Made by a program: the position numbers and the translations under genes. Below are positions 44,801 to 56,841 of a stretch of DNA of 64,000 bases, piece by piece (the first letter of the stretch is position 1; each line of letters opens with the position of its first letter). Location of the stretch: NCBI RefSeq assembly GCF_029269265.1, contig NZ_JARIXP010000003.1, positions 535,253 to 599,252 on the forward strand. Reading direction: 5' to 3'. Under the pieces are notes generated by a model. It had not been told where the DNA came from. It worked only from the letters and a program-made list of their open reading frames with translations, and ran no database searches. The stretch comes from Rheinheimera sp. 1928-s. Lineage in GTDB: Bacteria > Pseudomonadota > Gammaproteobacteria > Enterobacterales > Alteromonadaceae.

Positions 44801-46723
44801 ATGTGGCGTTTCTCCTGTGTTTTCCGTCCGTCGCTCTGGTTGCTGACAACTGCCGCCTTATCCGTCCTTTTTCCGGCACATGCTATTAATGAAGGCATGC
44901 GTAAGCGTTTTGAACTGGCCGAAAAAAATATTCATAAACTGACTGAAACTCAGGCCAAAAAAGTATTAAAAGAGATGGAAACTTATCCGCTCCAACCTTA
45001 TCTGGAACTGGAGTGGCTGAGTAAATCGCTGGATGACACCAATGCTGTTGTGCGTTTTATGCAGGAGCATCAGGGCACTCCACTGGAACGCACTTTACGT
45101 AAACGCTGGTTAATTTATCTGGCCGATCGCAAACAAGCTCAGTTGTTTCTGAAAAACTATCAGTATGGCTCTGATGTGGTGCTTGATTGCCAGGCGCTGG
45201 AAATGCGGCTGGTGCTGGAAAAACCAGCAGCAGTATGGCCTGCGGTACGTGATCTATGGGCTGTAGGCAAATCAAGGCCTGATGAATGTGATCCTATCTT
45301 TGACCGCTGGCGCAAAGCGGGACAGCGCACACCTGATGCAGTCTGGCAGCGGGTATTGGCTGCGGCAAAAGCGGACAATCAGCGCATGTTGCCTTACTTG
45401 CGTAGCTTACTGCCTAAAGACCAGCAGTATCTGGCAGAGAAATGGGTGCAGGTGATGGATAACCCGGCTTTGGTATATCGCAAAAGTTTCCTACCGTTAC
45501 GTAGTCCGCTTGAACGCGATTTAGCTGCTTACGGCATACAAAAATTGGTCTGGAAAAAACCAGATCACGCTATTGAGGTCTGGAACAGATTTGCTCACGA
45601 CCCTGCGTTCAGCAATGAAAACCGAGCTGTTACTGCTCGTCAGATGGCTATAGCACTGGCCAGTAAAAATGATCCTCGTGCTGATAAATTTATCGCCATA
45701 GTGCCGGCAGAATACAAAGACAGGTTATTTGTGCAGTGGAAGCTGGCGAGTTTACTGCGTAAAAAAGACTGGTACGCCGTGATTGAGGCGGTGAAGGCGT
45801 TGCCGGAAGAGCTGGCTAAAGATGATGCCAGTCAATATTGGTTAGCCCGGGCTTATCAACAGGTGGATCTGAAAGAGTCTTCCAGTCACATTTATCAGCA
45901 ACTGGCAAAAAAGCGCAGTTATTATGGCTATCTGGCTGCGGCCCATATAGGGCAGGCTCCTAGCCTGGCGCACAAGCCAGTGCCTGTATCTGAAACCGAT
46001 TTCTTAGCTTTTAAAAGCAGTGCTCCTATACGCCGGATGAAAGAATGGCAAGCCATTAAAAGACCTAATGCGGCTAAACGTGAACTGACGCATTTACAGC
46101 AATACGGCACCGATTTGCAAAAATACAGTGCAGCTAAGCTGGCTTTTGAACTGGGTTGGTACGACAACGCTATAGTGGCGCTGGCTAAAGCTGAATACTG
46201 GGATGATGTAGATTTACGTTTCCCTATGGCCTATAACAAAGAAATTCAAACTTATTCCAAAAAAGCCAAAGTAGATCCGGCCTGGGCTATGGCCATAGCG
46301 CGGCGCGAAAGTACTTTTATACCAACTGCGAAGTCGCCTGTGGGTGCCCATGGCCTGATGCAAATTATGCCTGCGACCGCCAAACATATTACCGGTCGCC
46401 GAGTGCCGGTGGAGCAGTTGTATAATCCGGTCACCAATATTAATTACGGCACTTATTACCTGAATTATTTGATGAAACATACAGGTAATAATGTGGTGTT
46501 TGCCACTGCGTCTTACAATGCTGGTTTTAGCAGAGTGAAATCCTGGATCCCGAAAGATGGTTCAGTGCCGCTGGATATCTGGGTCGAAACTATTCCTTTT
46601 AAAGAAACCCGTGACTATGTCAAAAACGTCATGATGTATTACCAGGTCTACAGTTTAAAAATGCAGAAAAATCAGCGTATTTTTGAACCCTTGGCCGAGA
46701 TGAGGATAGGGATGGAGGGCTAA
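44801..46723 (+). CDS. slt: Soluble lytic murein transglycosylase
   Basis: Slt-type enzyme (640 aa) that cleaves peptidoglycan glycan strands to 1,6-anhydro products in the periplasm. A signal peptide is seen (MWRFSCVFRPSLWLLTTAAL, cleavage likely after AHA). A long superhelical U-domain follows; the catalytic SLT domain has the glutamate in AIARRESTFIPTAKSPVGAH, GLMQIMPATAKHITG and ATASYNAGFSRVKSW. A GTG five codons upstream is in frame, but ATG 44801 gives the better signal peptide and an AGGTGG site lies 11 bases before it. Divergent from fadB. Confidence 0.95.
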   Translation: MWRFSCVFRPSLWLLTTAALSVLFPAHAINEGMRKRFELAEKNIHKLTETQAKKVLKEMETYPLQPYLELEWLSKSLDDTNAVVRFMQEHQGTPLERTLRKRWLIYLADRKQAQLFLKNYQYGSDVVLDCQALEMRLVLEKPAAVWPAVRDLWAVGKSRPDECDPIFDRWRKAGQRTPDAVWQRVLAAAKADNQRMLPYLRSLLPKDQQYLAEKWVQVMDNPALVYRKSFLPLRSPLERDLAAYGIQKLVWKKPDHAIEVWNRFAHDPAFSNENRAVTARQMAIALASKNDPRADKFIAIVPAEYKDRLFVQWKLASLLRKKDWYAVIEAVKALPEELAKDDASQYWLARAYQQVDLKESSSHIYQQLAKKRSYYGYLAAAHIGQAPSLAHKPVPVSETDFLAFKSSAPIRRMKEWQAIKRPNAAKRELTHLQQYGTDLQKYSAAKLAFELGWYDNAIVALAKAEYWDDVDLRFPMAYNKEIQTYSKKAKVDPAWAMAIARRESTFIPTAKSPVGAHGLMQIMPATAKHITGRRVPVEQLYNPVTNINYGTYYLNYLMKHTGNNVVFATASYNAGFSRVKSWIPKDGSVPLDIWVETIPFKETRDYVKNVMMYYQVYSLKMQKNQRIFEPLAEMRIGMEG

Positions 46724-46769
46724 AGCCTTCGTGGTACACTGAGTTGATTTTAATGGTTTTTAGTAATAA

Positions 46770-48110
<1,341 letters not shown>

Positions 48111-48119
48111 GGCGTTTTG

Positions 48120-48758
48120 ATGTCCGGCTGGTGGGTATTGGCTAAAACCGCTTCGTCTGAAACGGAGATCAAACGCAGCAGGTTTTTATGTACTTTATGG
48201 CCAATCCAAAGTCTGACTGAAGGCCAACAGGTGATTCGTCAGCAAAAACAGCAACATCCGCAGGCAGCCCACGTCTGCAGTGCTATGCTATTGCCAACTG
48301 GTCCAACAGGTCAGCCTCAAGCATTCAGTGATGATGGTGAACCTTCTGGCACAGCAGGTAAACCTATGTTGGCCGTATTGCAGGGGTGTGGCATGGTGGG
48401 GATTTGTGCCAGCGTAGTGCGCTATTATGGCGGCGTTCAACTGGGCACTGGCGGTTTAGTTCGTGCCTACAGTGATGCGGTACGGCAGGCTTTGTTGTCG
48501 GCACAACGCGAATTTATACCCATAAGGCATCAGGCAGATTTGTGTTTGTCTTATGCCGCTTTTGAAACTATGCAGCGTTTATGGCAGAACCGCTGGCTGA
48601 TTGAACAACAAGAGTTTGACCAGCAGGTGCGCTTAACAGTGCGAGTCGCTCAAAGCGATCAACAGGAATTTGAACAGCAGTTTATGCAGACCATACTCAG
48701 ACTGAAAGAACTTCAGGCCAGCATTATCTGGCATCGCAACGCAGAACAGGGCTCCTGA
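48120..48758 (+). CDS. yigZ: IMPACT family protein YigZ
   Basis: A 212-residue member of the YigZ/IMPACT family. The conserved N-terminal block is FSDDGEPSGTAGKPMLAVLQ and YYGGVQLGTGGLVRAYSDAV; the C-terminal half has the small ferredoxin-like DUF1949 fold. The role in bacteria is not established. The frame could start at a TTG one codon earlier; ATG 48120 is preferred. It lies 9 bp after pepQ and shares one base with trkH. Confidence 0.93.
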   Translation: MSGWWVLAKTASSETEIKRSRFLCTLWPIQSLTEGQQVIRQQKQQHPQAAHVCSAMLLPTGPTGQPQAFSDDGEPSGTAGKPMLAVLQGCGMVGICASVVRYYGGVQLGTGGLVRAYSDAVRQALLSAQREFIPIRHQADLCLSYAAFETMQRLWQNRWLIEQQEFDQQVRLTVRVAQSDQQEFEQQFMQTILRLKELQASIIWHRNAEQGS

Positions 48759-50209
48759 TGCAATACCGTTCTATTATCCGGATTTTAGGCCTGCTGGTTG
48801 CCATCTTCAGTATCACCATGTTACCGCCTGCCTTTATCGCCTACTGGTATCAGGATGGCGCTGGTGTACCTTTTATTTTGTCTTTTTTCCTGTCGTTACT
48901 GATAGGTTTTGTCGTCTGGTACCCCAATCGCAATGAAAAGTCTGAACTGAAGGTGCGGGAGGGCTTTTTAATCGTAGTTTTATTCTGGACTGTGCTGGGC
49001 GCCGTTGGTGCTTTGCCGTTCTGGCTGGCGGATAAACCTGATATGAATCTGGCCGCCAGTATGTTTGAAGCCTTTTCAGGTTTAACCACCACAGGTGCCA
49101 CTGTGCTGACAGGGTTAGAAAGCCTGCCTAAAGCTATATTGTATTACCGCCAGCAACTGCAATGGTTTGGTGGCATGGGGATTATCGTTTTAGCTGTGGC
49201 GATTCTGCCGATGTTAGGGGTGGGGGGGATGCAGTTGTACCGGGCTGAAACTCCAGGCCCTGTCAAAGACAATAAAATGACGCCCCGCATTGCCGATACT
49301 GCCAAACATCTGTGGTTTATTTATTTAGGCATTACCATTGCCTGCGCTTTATCTTTTTATATTGCAGGTATGAGCGCTTTTGATGCCATTTGTCATGCGT
49401 TTTCTACAGTGGCTATAGGGGGGTTCTCTACTTACGATGCCAGCATAGGTTACTTCAATAGTGTCAGTATCAATATGATTTGTGTGGTGTTTCTGCTGAT
49501 CAGCTCAGTCAATTTCCCACTGCATTTTGCGGCTGTGCGTGGCAAAAATATCAAAACCTACTGGCGTGATCCTGAGCTAAAAGCTTTTATGGTGATTCAA
49601 CTGGCGTTGATGGTGATTTGTTTTCTGGTGCTTTTGGAAGAACAAATTTATCCGGACTTACTCAGCGCACTGAACCATGGTTTGTTTCAGGCTGTGTCTA
49701 TGTCGACTACCGCAGGTTTCTCCACAGCAAGCTTTTCCAGCTGGCCTTTGTTTTTGCCTATTTTGCTGATTTTCGCCAGCTTTATTGGTGGTTGTGCCGG
49801 TTCCACTGCCGGTGGTTTAAAAGTAGTCAGGGTACTGCTGTTATTCCTGCAAGGTAAAAGGGAGCTGAACCGCTTAGTGCATCCAAGAGCTGTGTATTCC
49901 ATCAAGCTTGGGCGTCGGCCTGTACCAGATCGGATAGTGGAAGCGGTTTGGGGCTTTTTTGCGGCTTATACCCTGGTGTTTGTGGTCATTATGTTATTGC
50001 TGCTGTTGGTTGGCATGGACAACATCAGCGCCTTTACCGCCACAGCGGCCTGTTTAAATAACTTAGGCCCAGGCTTAGGCGAAGTAGCCGCCAACTTTGC
50101 CTCAGTGCCCGACGCCGGCAAATGGATTCTGGTAATGGCGATGATCTTTGGGCGTTTAGAGATTTTTACTTTGTTAGTTTTGTTCACAGCAGCATTCTGG
50201 AAAGATTAG
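48758..50209 (+). CDS. trkH: Trk potassium uptake protein TrkH
   Basis: TrkH (483 aa), the membrane channel subunit of the Trk K+ uptake system. Four pore-loop repeats with a conserved glycine are present, for instance EAFSGLTTTGATVLTG, HAFSTVAIGGFSTYD, SMSTTAGFSTASF and ACLNNLGPGLGEV, each between hydrophobic helices. Gating partner TrkA is encoded convergently at 50284-51660. Full length for the family. Confidence 0.97.
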   Translation: MQYRSIIRILGLLVAIFSITMLPPAFIAYWYQDGAGVPFILSFFLSLLIGFVVWYPNRNEKSELKVREGFLIVVLFWTVLGAVGALPFWLADKPDMNLAASMFEAFSGLTTTGATVLTGLESLPKAILYYRQQLQWFGGMGIIVLAVAILPMLGVGGMQLYRAETPGPVKDNKMTPRIADTAKHLWFIYLGITIACALSFYIAGMSAFDAICHAFSTVAIGGFSTYDASIGYFNSVSINMICVVFLLISSVNFPLHFAAVRGKNIKTYWRDPELKAFMVIQLALMVICFLVLLEEQIYPDLLSALNHGLFQAVSMSTTAGFSTASFSSWPLFLPILLIFASFIGGCAGSTAGGLKVVRVLLLFLQGKRELNRLVHPRAVYSIKLGRRPVPDRIVEAVWGFFAAYTLVFVVIMLLLLLVGMDNISAFTATAACLNNLGPGLGEVAANFASVPDAGKWILVMAMIFGRLEIFTLLVLFTAAFWKD

Positions 50210-50226
50210 ATCTGGAATGCGGACAT

Positions 50227-50256
50227 AAAAAACGGCTCAATACAGAGCCGTTTTTT
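50227..50256. terminator. Bidirectional terminator between trkH and trkA
   Basis: Twelve-bp stem AAAAAACGGCTC/GAGCCGTTTTTT around AATACA. Symmetric A and T runs allow it to stop both convergent transcripts. Confidence 0.93.
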
Positions 50257-50283
50257 ATCATCTAAACCTTAGCTGCCAGAGCA

Positions 50284-51660
50284 TCAAATAAATATCGCGC
50301 TGACCTGGAATAAGCGTTCCACTTCAGTGATGTATTTTTTATCCACCAAAAATAAAATCACATGATCGTCAGTTTCAATCACGACGTTATCGTGAGCTAT
50401 TAAGACTTCATCACCACGCACTATAGCGCCTATGGTCGCACCTGGTGGCAGTTTAATCTGGCCTATGGCCTGACCTACCACTTTAGATGTCGATTTATCA
50501 CCATGAGCCACAGCCTCGATGGCTTCTGCAGCTCCTCTGCGCAGTGAGTAAACGTTCACTATGTCACCACGGCGGATATGGGTCAGCAAAGCTGAAATAG
50601 TCGCTTGTTGTGGTGATACGGCTATATCCACTTCACCACCTTGCAGCAAATCGACATAAGCACCACGTTTAATCAGCACCATGGTTTTTTGTGCGCCCAT
50701 ACGTTTGGCCAGCATGGCCGACATAATATTGGCTTCATCGTCATTGGTGACGGCTAAAAACACATCCACCTGTTCGATGTTTTCTTCTTCCAACAGCTCA
50801 GGGTCTGAAGCATCACCAATATAAACTACTGTATTGTCCAAAGCGCTGGACAGGTATTCGGCGCGCTCTTTGCTGCGTTCTATCAGTTTTACGCTATGGT
50901 TTTTTTCTAAAGCACGGGCCAAACCATAACCGACGTTACCGCCACCAGCGATCATAATGCGGTGGTAGCTTTTCTCCAGCTTTTGCAGCTCGCTCATCAC
51001 AGCGCGTATATGTTTAGTGGCTGCGACAAAAAACACTTCATCGTCTGCTTCAATGACTGTGGTGCCTAAAGGCTTAATAGCGTGACCACGACGATAAATA
51101 GCGGCAACACGGGCATCTACATGCGGCATATGCTGTTTTAAGGTCGATAACGCATGGCCTACCAGTAAACCGCCGTAATAGGCTTTGACTGCCACTAAAC
51201 TAACCTGACCTTCGGCAAATTCCACTACCTGCAAAGCGCCAGGGTAGTCGATTAAGCGTTTGATATAGTCGGTGACCAGAGTTTCAGGGGAGATAAAGTG
51301 ATCCACCGGCATATCGTCTTTGTTAAACAACTGGTCGCGGTATTTCAGATACTGGTTAGTACGAATACGGGCAATTTTCAGCGGCGTATTAAAAATACTG
51401 TAAGCCACCTGACAAGCGACAATATTCACTTCGTCGCTGCTAGTGACCGCAATAATCATATCGGCGTCTTCAGCGCCAGCACGTTTTAAAATATCCGGGT
51501 GCGCGCTATGGCCATGCACCACCTGCAAATCGTATCTGTCTTGCAGGGCACGCAGCTTTTCAATATTGGTGTCGACGACAGTAATGTCGTTTTGTTCACC
51601 GACCAGGTTTTCCGCTAAAGTGCCACCCACCTGACCTGCACCCAGAATTATAATTTTCAT
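50284..51660 (-). CDS. trkA: Trk system potassium uptake protein TrkA
   Basis: TrkA (458 aa), the cytoplasmic NAD(H)/ATP-binding gating ring of Trk. Two RCK repeats are seen: the first Rossmann fold starts [20 protein letters not shown], the second [20 protein letters not shown] near residue 233; each is followed by a TrkA-C region. First gene written here of the minus-strand cluster trkA, preceded by rsmB, fmt and def in transcription order. Confidence 0.97.
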   Translation of the reverse strand: MKIIILGAGQVGGTLAENLVGEQNDITVVDTNIEKLRALQDRYDLQVVHGHSAHPDILKRAGAEDADMIIAVTSSDEVNIVACQVAYSIFNTPLKIARIRTNQYLKYRDQLFNKDDMPVDHFISPETLVTDYIKRLIDYPGALQVVEFAEGQVSLVAVKAYYGGLLVGHALSTLKQHMPHVDARVAAIYRRGHAIKPLGTTVIEADDEVFFVAATKHIRAVMSELQKLEKSYHRIMIAGGGNVGYGLARALEKNHSVKLIERSKERAEYLSSALDNTVVYIGDASDPELLEEENIEQVDVFLAVTNDDEANIMSAMLAKRMGAQKTMVLIKRGAYVDLLQGGEVDIAVSPQQATISALLTHIRRGDIVNVYSLRRGAAEAIEAVAHGDKSTSKVVGQAIGQIKLPPGATIGAIVRGDEVLIAHDNVVIETDDHVILFLVDKKYITEVERLFQVSAIFI

Positions 51661-51672
51661 AAAGCCTCTGCG

Positions 51673-52971
51673 TTACCGCTTTGTCTTGCGAAGTTTGGCA
51701 TAAAAGAAACCATCCATCTGCTGCTGTCCCGGCAAAATTTGCCAGTGCAACTGCGGGTGACTGTCGGCCAGCGGGATTAATGTTGCATCTGCGTGGTCGG
51801 CTAAAAAGGCTTGAACTTGTTGCAGGTTTTCTTCCGGCAACACTGAGCAGGTGGCATACAACAATTCAGCATCAGGTTTTAATAAAGGCCAGATCTTGCG
51901 AAGGATTTCTTGCTGTAATTCCACCAATGGCGCTATATCGGTTTTTTTCCGTAACCAGCGAATATCCGGATGACGACGTATCACGCCAGTGGCTGAACAT
52001 GGCACGTCGAGCAATATACGGTCAAAGGTCTGAAAACCTGCCCAGTCATCCGGATCTGCAGCGTCAGCCGCCATCACACGGGCATCTAAACCTAAGCGGT
52101 CCAGATTGTCGTATACCCTGTCTAAACGGCGTGGGTCTTTATCCAATGCCAGCACATCAGCTTCTGGCGCTAATTCCAGAATATGGCAGGTTTTGCCACC
52201 TGGAGCGCAGCAGGCATCTAAAACTGAATCGTTGTTACGAGCGCCAAGGAAATAAGCCGCATGCTGAGCTGCAGCATCCTGCACTGAAAACCAACCATCG
52301 GCATAACCAGGTAATAAGGTGACATCAGAGGCTTGTTCCAGCAGCAGGGCACAAGGTAAATAAGCAAAAGGTTGACTGGCGGCTATACCTTCGGCGGCAA
52401 GAGCGGCCAGATAAGCTTCAGGTGTGGTGCGTAACTGATTTACCCTCAGCCACAACGGGGCTTTTTGCTGATTTTCATCCAGTATTTGCTGCCAGTTGTC
52501 CGGATACCCTTGTTGCAACTGGGTGATGATCCAGCTTGGGTGGTTGTACTGCACAGGTAAAGGGGCGTCCTGAAAATCAAAAACTTCAGGTTTACGCTGC
52601 ACTGAACGTAATACGGCGTTAATTAAACCCGTCAGGCTTTGGCCTTTTAATTCACGGGCCGCTTCCACTGTTTCGCCTATGGCAGCATGGTCTGGTACCC
52701 GTAAAAATTTCAGCTGATACAAACCGACATAAATTAAAAACTGTAAAGGGCGCAGATGTTTGACCAGCGGTTTATCCATCAGTTTTTGACAGACAGTTTC
52801 CAGCTGAGGCAAATAGCGCATCACGCCAAAACAAATTTCCTGCAGCAGAGCTTTATCTAAAGGCGAGTCCAGCTCTATCTGAGCTTTATGCAAAACCTCT
52901 GATAAAGACTTGCCCTGATCCACCACCTGATAACAGGCTATTGCCGCCAGGGCGCGTAGGTTTTTACTCAT
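51673..52971 (-). CDS. rsmB: 16S rRNA m5C967 methyltransferase RsmB
   Basis: RsmB/Sun (432 aa) methylates C5 of C967 in 16S rRNA. The N-terminal NusB-like domain (about 1-140) is followed by the SAM fold with [18 protein letters not shown], the [20 protein letters not shown] block with the first cysteine, and [14 protein letters not shown] with the second, catalytic cysteine. The start overlaps the fmt stop by four bases, and trkA follows 12 bp downstream. Confidence 0.97.
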   Translation of the reverse strand: MSKNLRALAAIACYQVVDQGKSLSEVLHKAQIELDSPLDKALLQEICFGVMRYLPQLETVCQKLMDKPLVKHLRPLQFLIYVGLYQLKFLRVPDHAAIGETVEAARELKGQSLTGLINAVLRSVQRKPEVFDFQDAPLPVQYNHPSWIITQLQQGYPDNWQQILDENQQKAPLWLRVNQLRTTPEAYLAALAAEGIAASQPFAYLPCALLLEQASDVTLLPGYADGWFSVQDAAAQHAAYFLGARNNDSVLDACCAPGGKTCHILELAPEADVLALDKDPRRLDRVYDNLDRLGLDARVMAADAADPDDWAGFQTFDRILLDVPCSATGVIRRHPDIRWLRKKTDIAPLVELQQEILRKIWPLLKPDAELLYATCSVLPEENLQQVQAFLADHADATLIPLADSHPQLHWQILPGQQQMDGFFYAKLRKTKR

Positions 52972-53930
52972 GAGCTCTGCTCATTAACAGGAGTCAACAT
53001 CTGGCCTGGTTGAAACCAGTCGGCGCGGCCATTGAGGAAATCCATCACTTTCATGGCTTTTTTGCCAGCAGGTTGTAATTCAGTGATCACCAACACGCCA
53101 TCAGCGGTTTGAATGGCAATGCCTTTTTTATCGACCCGCAGCACCTGACCTGCCTGGCCTGAACCTGGTTCTGTCACAGCCCGCCAGATTTTTAACTGCT
53201 GAGTACCCAGTTGCAGGTAACTGATAGGCCAGGGATTAAAAGCCCGGATTTCGCGCTCAAGCGCAGCGGCTGGCTTAGTGAAATCTAATAAAGCTTCTTC
53301 TTTAGATAATTTTTCGGCGTAATTGGCTAATTCATCTTGCTGCGGTTGGGCTTGAGCCTGCAGCGCTTCCAGATTGGCTAAAGCTTCCACTAATGCGACT
53401 GGACCTGTTAATGCCAGTTTGTCGTATAAGCTGGTGCTGGTTTCATCCACAGCTATAGGTGTACTGACTTTACTCAGCATAGCGCCGGTATCCAGCCCTA
53501 TATCCATTTGCATAATGGTGACGCCAGATTCGGCATCACCAGCCCAAATGGCACGTTGAATGGGAGCCGCACCACGCCAGCGCGGTAATAACGAACCATG
53601 CACATTGATACAACCTAAACGTGGTGCATCCAGAGCTGCCTGTGGCAGGATCAGGCCGTAGGCAACCACAACCATCAGATCTGCATTTAACGCCGCTAAT
53701 TCTTGTTGAGCAGCGGCTTTTTTTAACGACTTCGGCTGATACACCGGAATATCGTGTTGCAATGCCAGTTGTTTCACCGGGCTTTGTTGCAACTGATGAC
53801 CACGACCTGCAGGTCTGTCGGGTTGACTGTAGACGGCAATCACCTGATGAGGAGAATCCAGCAGGGCGGCGAGATGGCGGGCAGCAAAATCTGGTGTGCC
53901 CGCAAAAATAATACGTAAAGGAGTGGTCAA
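52968..53930 (-). CDS. fmt: Methionyl-tRNA formyltransferase
   Basis: Fmt (320 aa) formylates initiator Met-tRNA. The N-terminal catalytic domain begins [20 protein letters not shown] and holds the signature [20 protein letters not shown] (Asn, His) with [11 protein letters not shown]; the C-terminal domain has [13 protein letters not shown]. The open frame runs 23 codons further upstream into def, but the family N-terminus begins with a TTG (53928-53930) that has AGGAAC six bases before it. A TTG start is therefore proposed. Operon def-fmt-rsmB. Confidence 0.95.
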   Translation of the reverse strand: MTTPLRIIFAGTPDFAARHLAALLDSPHQVIAVYSQPDRPAGRGHQLQQSPVKQLALQHDIPVYQPKSLKKAAAQQELAALNADLMVVVAYGLILPQAALDAPRLGCINVHGSLLPRWRGAAPIQRAIWAGDAESGVTIMQMDIGLDTGAMLSKVSTPIAVDETSTSLYDKLALTGPVALVEALANLEALQAQAQPQQDELANYAEKLSKEEALLDFTKPAAALEREIRAFNPWPISYLQLGTQQLKIWRAVTEPGSGQAGQVLRVDKKGIAIQTADGVLVITELQPAGKKAMKVMDFLNGRADWFQPGQMLTPVNEQSS

Positions 53931-53946
53931 AATAGTTCCTGCTTGG

Positions 53947-54453
53947 TTAACGGGCTGCGAGGCGAGCTTCTTTTTCCAGCTTTTTCTTAATACGGTCACG
54001 TTTTAACGGCGATAAATAATCGATAAACAACTTGCCCATTAAATGGTCCAGCTCGTGTTGTAAACAAATCGCCAGTAAACCTTCAGCCTGAATTTCAAAC
54101 CACTCGCCTTTGGTATTTTGTGCTTTGACTGTCACAGCTGCGGCGCGTTCTACTTTGGCGTAGCTTTGCGGCACAGACAAACAGCCTTCTTCGTATTCAG
54201 TGTCACCACTTTTGGCAATGATTTCCGGATTGATAAAAATCATCGGCTCGTTGCGGTTTTCTGAGATATCGATCACGACAACACGCTTGTGCACATTGAC
54301 CTGAGTGGCGGCTAAGCCTATGCCATTTTCGGCATACATAGTGTCCAGCATATCTGCTGTTAGTTGCTTAATTTCAGCCGTTACTTCAGGCACAGCAGCG
54401 GCTACGGTGCGTAAACGGTCGTCTGGATAATGTAAAACTGTTAATACTGTCAT
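53947..54453 (-). CDS. def: Peptide deformylase
   Basis: Def (168 aa) removes the formyl group from new proteins. All three family motifs are intact: [18 protein letters not shown] with the metal-binding cysteine, and [16 protein letters not shown] with two histidines and the catalytic glutamate. It precedes fmt in the operon, so formylation and deformylation are co-transcribed. Divergent from the LysM gene with a 121-bp spacer. Confidence 0.97.
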   Translation of the reverse strand: MTVLTVLHYPDDRLRTVAAAVPEVTAEIKQLTADMLDTMYAENGIGLAATQVNVHKRVVVIDISENRNEPMIFINPEIIAKSGDTEYEEGCLSVPQSYAKVERAAAVTVKAQNTKGEWFEIQAEGLLAICLQHELDHLMGKLFIDYLSPLKRDRIKKKLEKEARLAAR

Positions 54454-54574
54454 GGAACCTACAAAAGTCGTCTATGTTCAATTGGCTGTGCTATGGTCTA
54501 ATTTTAGCCATTTATACACAGTATGAATAGCTTAGTGTGCAAGAATTACTATAAGTACGGATGGGGATGGTGTT

Positions 54575-55732
54575 ATGCGACAGCAGCTTCTTGCTATTTT
54601 AGTCAGCTTCTCTGTGTTTTTCAGTACTATTCTGCTGGCTGACGAGCTGAAACTCAAGGCTGATGCGCCTACCTTGTATCAGGTTAAGGCAGGCGACACC
54701 TTATGGGATATAGCTGGTTTGTATCTGCAGCACCCCTGGTTATGGCCACGTTTATGGAAGTTAAACCCACAAGTGAATAATCCGCACCTGATTTACCCCG
54801 GCGATCAGTTGCACTTGCAGTTTGATGCTGATGGTCAACCTATACTGAGGTTAAATAGCCAGCGAGCGACAGCCAGCAGCTCCGAAGTTACGCAAGCTCA
54901 AAGTAATACCTCAGCTGCGGGTGCCATCAAATTAACTCCGCAAATCCGACGTATAGCAAAAGCAGACAAACCAGTGCCCTCCATAGCGCTTGCCAGTATA
55001 GAGCCTTTTTTATCGGAAGAACGATTGGTCTCTGAAGATCAACTGGAAAGCCTGCCTTATGTGTTGGGGGGCAAGGATAACGTGAAAAACGCTGTATCCG
55101 GCCATCTGCTTTATGTGCAGGGGGAGTTGGATCAAGCTCAGCGTTATGGCATTTACCGTCAGGGCGAAGTCTACGAAGACCCACAAAGCGGTGATGTATT
55201 GGGTTATGAAGCCATATTAATGGCAGAAGCAAAAGTGTTGCCGTCAGTTATGGTGGACGAACAGCAGATCAGCCGGATTGAAGTGCAAAAATCCAGGCGA
55301 GAAGTAAGGCAAGGTGACCGCTTGTTACCTATGCCGCAGCAGTCGGTGTATCCGGACTTTTTTCAGCTGCAATCGCCAGACACTGTCGTTTCCGGTGTGA
55401 TAGTGGATAGCGCATCCCAGTGGCGTGAGTTTGCTAAAGGCGAAATTGTGCTGCTAAATCAAGGCCAAAATGCTCAGCTGCAACCAGGTCATTTGCTGGG
55501 AATATTTCGGCAATCACCCTCAGTGGTCGATTTTGGTGATAAACCTTCTTATCCGGAAGATAGCGAAAAACTCCAGCGTATTTTGCATGAAGTGGTCGAT
55601 TCTGCTGATGAAATGCCGACCGAGCTCGTAGGTCAGCTGATGATTGTAAAAGTGGACGAACTCAGCAGTTTCGCTATGATTTTACGCACAGAACAGCCTG
55701 TTCGGGTGGGAGATTTAATAGGCAATCTTTAA
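54575..55732 (+). CDS. LysM domain peptidoglycan-associated protein
   Basis: A 385-residue secreted or periplasmic protein. A signal peptide (MRQQLLAILVSFSVFFSTIL, cleavage likely near LLA-DE) is followed by one LysM domain (YQVKAGDTLWDIAGLYLQHP to LIYPGDQLHL, about residues 36-82), which binds peptidoglycan. The remaining 300 residues are a conserved but uncharacterised beta-rich region. The same gene precedes dprA in many gammaproteobacteria. Role unknown; cell-wall association is likely. Confidence 0.88.
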   Translation: MRQQLLAILVSFSVFFSTILLADELKLKADAPTLYQVKAGDTLWDIAGLYLQHPWLWPRLWKLNPQVNNPHLIYPGDQLHLQFDADGQPILRLNSQRATASSSEVTQAQSNTSAAGAIKLTPQIRRIAKADKPVPSIALASIEPFLSEERLVSEDQLESLPYVLGGKDNVKNAVSGHLLYVQGELDQAQRYGIYRQGEVYEDPQSGDVLGYEAILMAEAKVLPSVMVDEQQISRIEVQKSRREVRQGDRLLPMPQQSVYPDFFQLQSPDTVVSGVIVDSASQWREFAKGEIVLLNQGQNAQLQPGHLLGIFRQSPSVVDFGDKPSYPEDSEKLQRILHEVVDSADEMPTELVGQLMIVKVDELSSFAMILRTEQPVRVGDLIGNL

Positions 55733-55747
55733 AACCAGGAGAGGAAT

Positions 55748-56839
55748 ATGGATGACCTCGAGCATTGGATACGTTTAGCTGCTATCCCGTCAATGGACAG
55801 GCTAAAGCATCAGCAGTGGGCAGAGCTGGTATCTTCCTCTGATTTCCATCAACTGGATGATCACCAACTGTTGCAGCTGGGTTTTACCCCTGGCCAAATC
55901 CAGTGCCACAGAGCTATTACTCCACAGCGTATTGAACATTGCCTGCAGTGGTTACAAACGAGTCCCGATCACCATTTTATCCGTTACACAGACCCGCTTT
56001 ATCCTGAATTACTCAGCCAGATTAAACAGCCGCCTTTTGCCTTGTTTATCAAAGGCAATCCGGCTTTGTTAAACGAAGCACAGATTGCAATAGTGGGGAG
56101 TCGTCAGCCCACAGCGACGGGAAAACAGGTAGCTTTTAATTTCGCAGCTGATTTATGCCGCTTGGGTTTAACTATCACCAGCGGTATGGCCAAAGGCATA
56201 GATGGTTGCAGCCACAGAGGCGCTTTGTCAGTACAGGGCAACACCATAGCAGTGCTTGGTCATGGTTTTGATACTGTGTATCCGGCGCAGCATAAAGAAC
56301 TGGCAGCTGACATTGCCCACAGCGGCGCTTTGGTCTCGGAGTTTTTACCTGATGTACAACCTAAAGGAGATCATTTCCCGCTGCGCAATCGTATAGTGGT
56401 AGGCCTAAGCTTAGGGACTTTGGTCGTGGAAGCCGCGCTTAAAAGTGGAACTTTAATCAGCGCTGGTTACACTGCAGAGTACAGTCGCGAGCTTTTTGTG
56501 ATCCCTGGTTCTATCTACAATCCGCAGGCGGCGGGCTGTCATCAGTTAATTCAGCAAGGTGCTAAATTAACCACTTGTGTGGCCGATATCATAGAAGAAT
56601 GGAGCTTTTTGCAAAATAACAGTCTAAGTACTGTAAAGGACAAAGAAAAAAAGTTACAAACAGGCTTGTTTGACGACGGCTTGTTGGCTAACGTAGGTGA
56701 TGAGGCCACTGCGATTGATCGTATAGCAGAACGTAGTGGTTTATCTGTAGCGCAAGTCTCAATTGAATTACTTCAGCTGGAATTGGCCGGTGAAGTGGCA
56801 GCAGTACCTGGTGGTTACATCAGAGTGAGGAGGGCCTGA
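55748..56839 (+). CDS. dprA: DNA processing protein DprA/Smf
   Basis: DprA (363 aa) protects incoming single-stranded DNA and loads RecA during natural transformation. The Rossmann-like core shows IAIVGSRQPTATGKQVAFNF, GLTITSGMAKGIDGCSHRGA and FPLRNRIVVGLSLGTLVVEA; a winged-helix C-terminus (about 300-363) ends the protein. An N-terminal helical segment precedes the core. It lies 15 bp after the LysM gene and 2 bp before smg. Confidence 0.96.
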   Translation: MDDLEHWIRLAAIPSMDRLKHQQWAELVSSSDFHQLDDHQLLQLGFTPGQIQCHRAITPQRIEHCLQWLQTSPDHHFIRYTDPLYPELLSQIKQPPFALFIKGNPALLNEAQIAIVGSRQPTATGKQVAFNFAADLCRLGLTITSGMAKGIDGCSHRGALSVQGNTIAVLGHGFDTVYPAQHKELAADIAHSGALVSEFLPDVQPKGDHFPLRNRIVVGLSLGTLVVEAALKSGTLISAGYTAEYSRELFVIPGSIYNPQAAGCHQLIQQGAKLTTCVADIIEEWSFLQNNSLSTVKDKEKKLQTGLFDDGLLANVGDEATAIDRIAERSGLSVAQVSIELLQLELAGEVAAVPGGYIRVRRA

Positions 56840-56841
56840 CT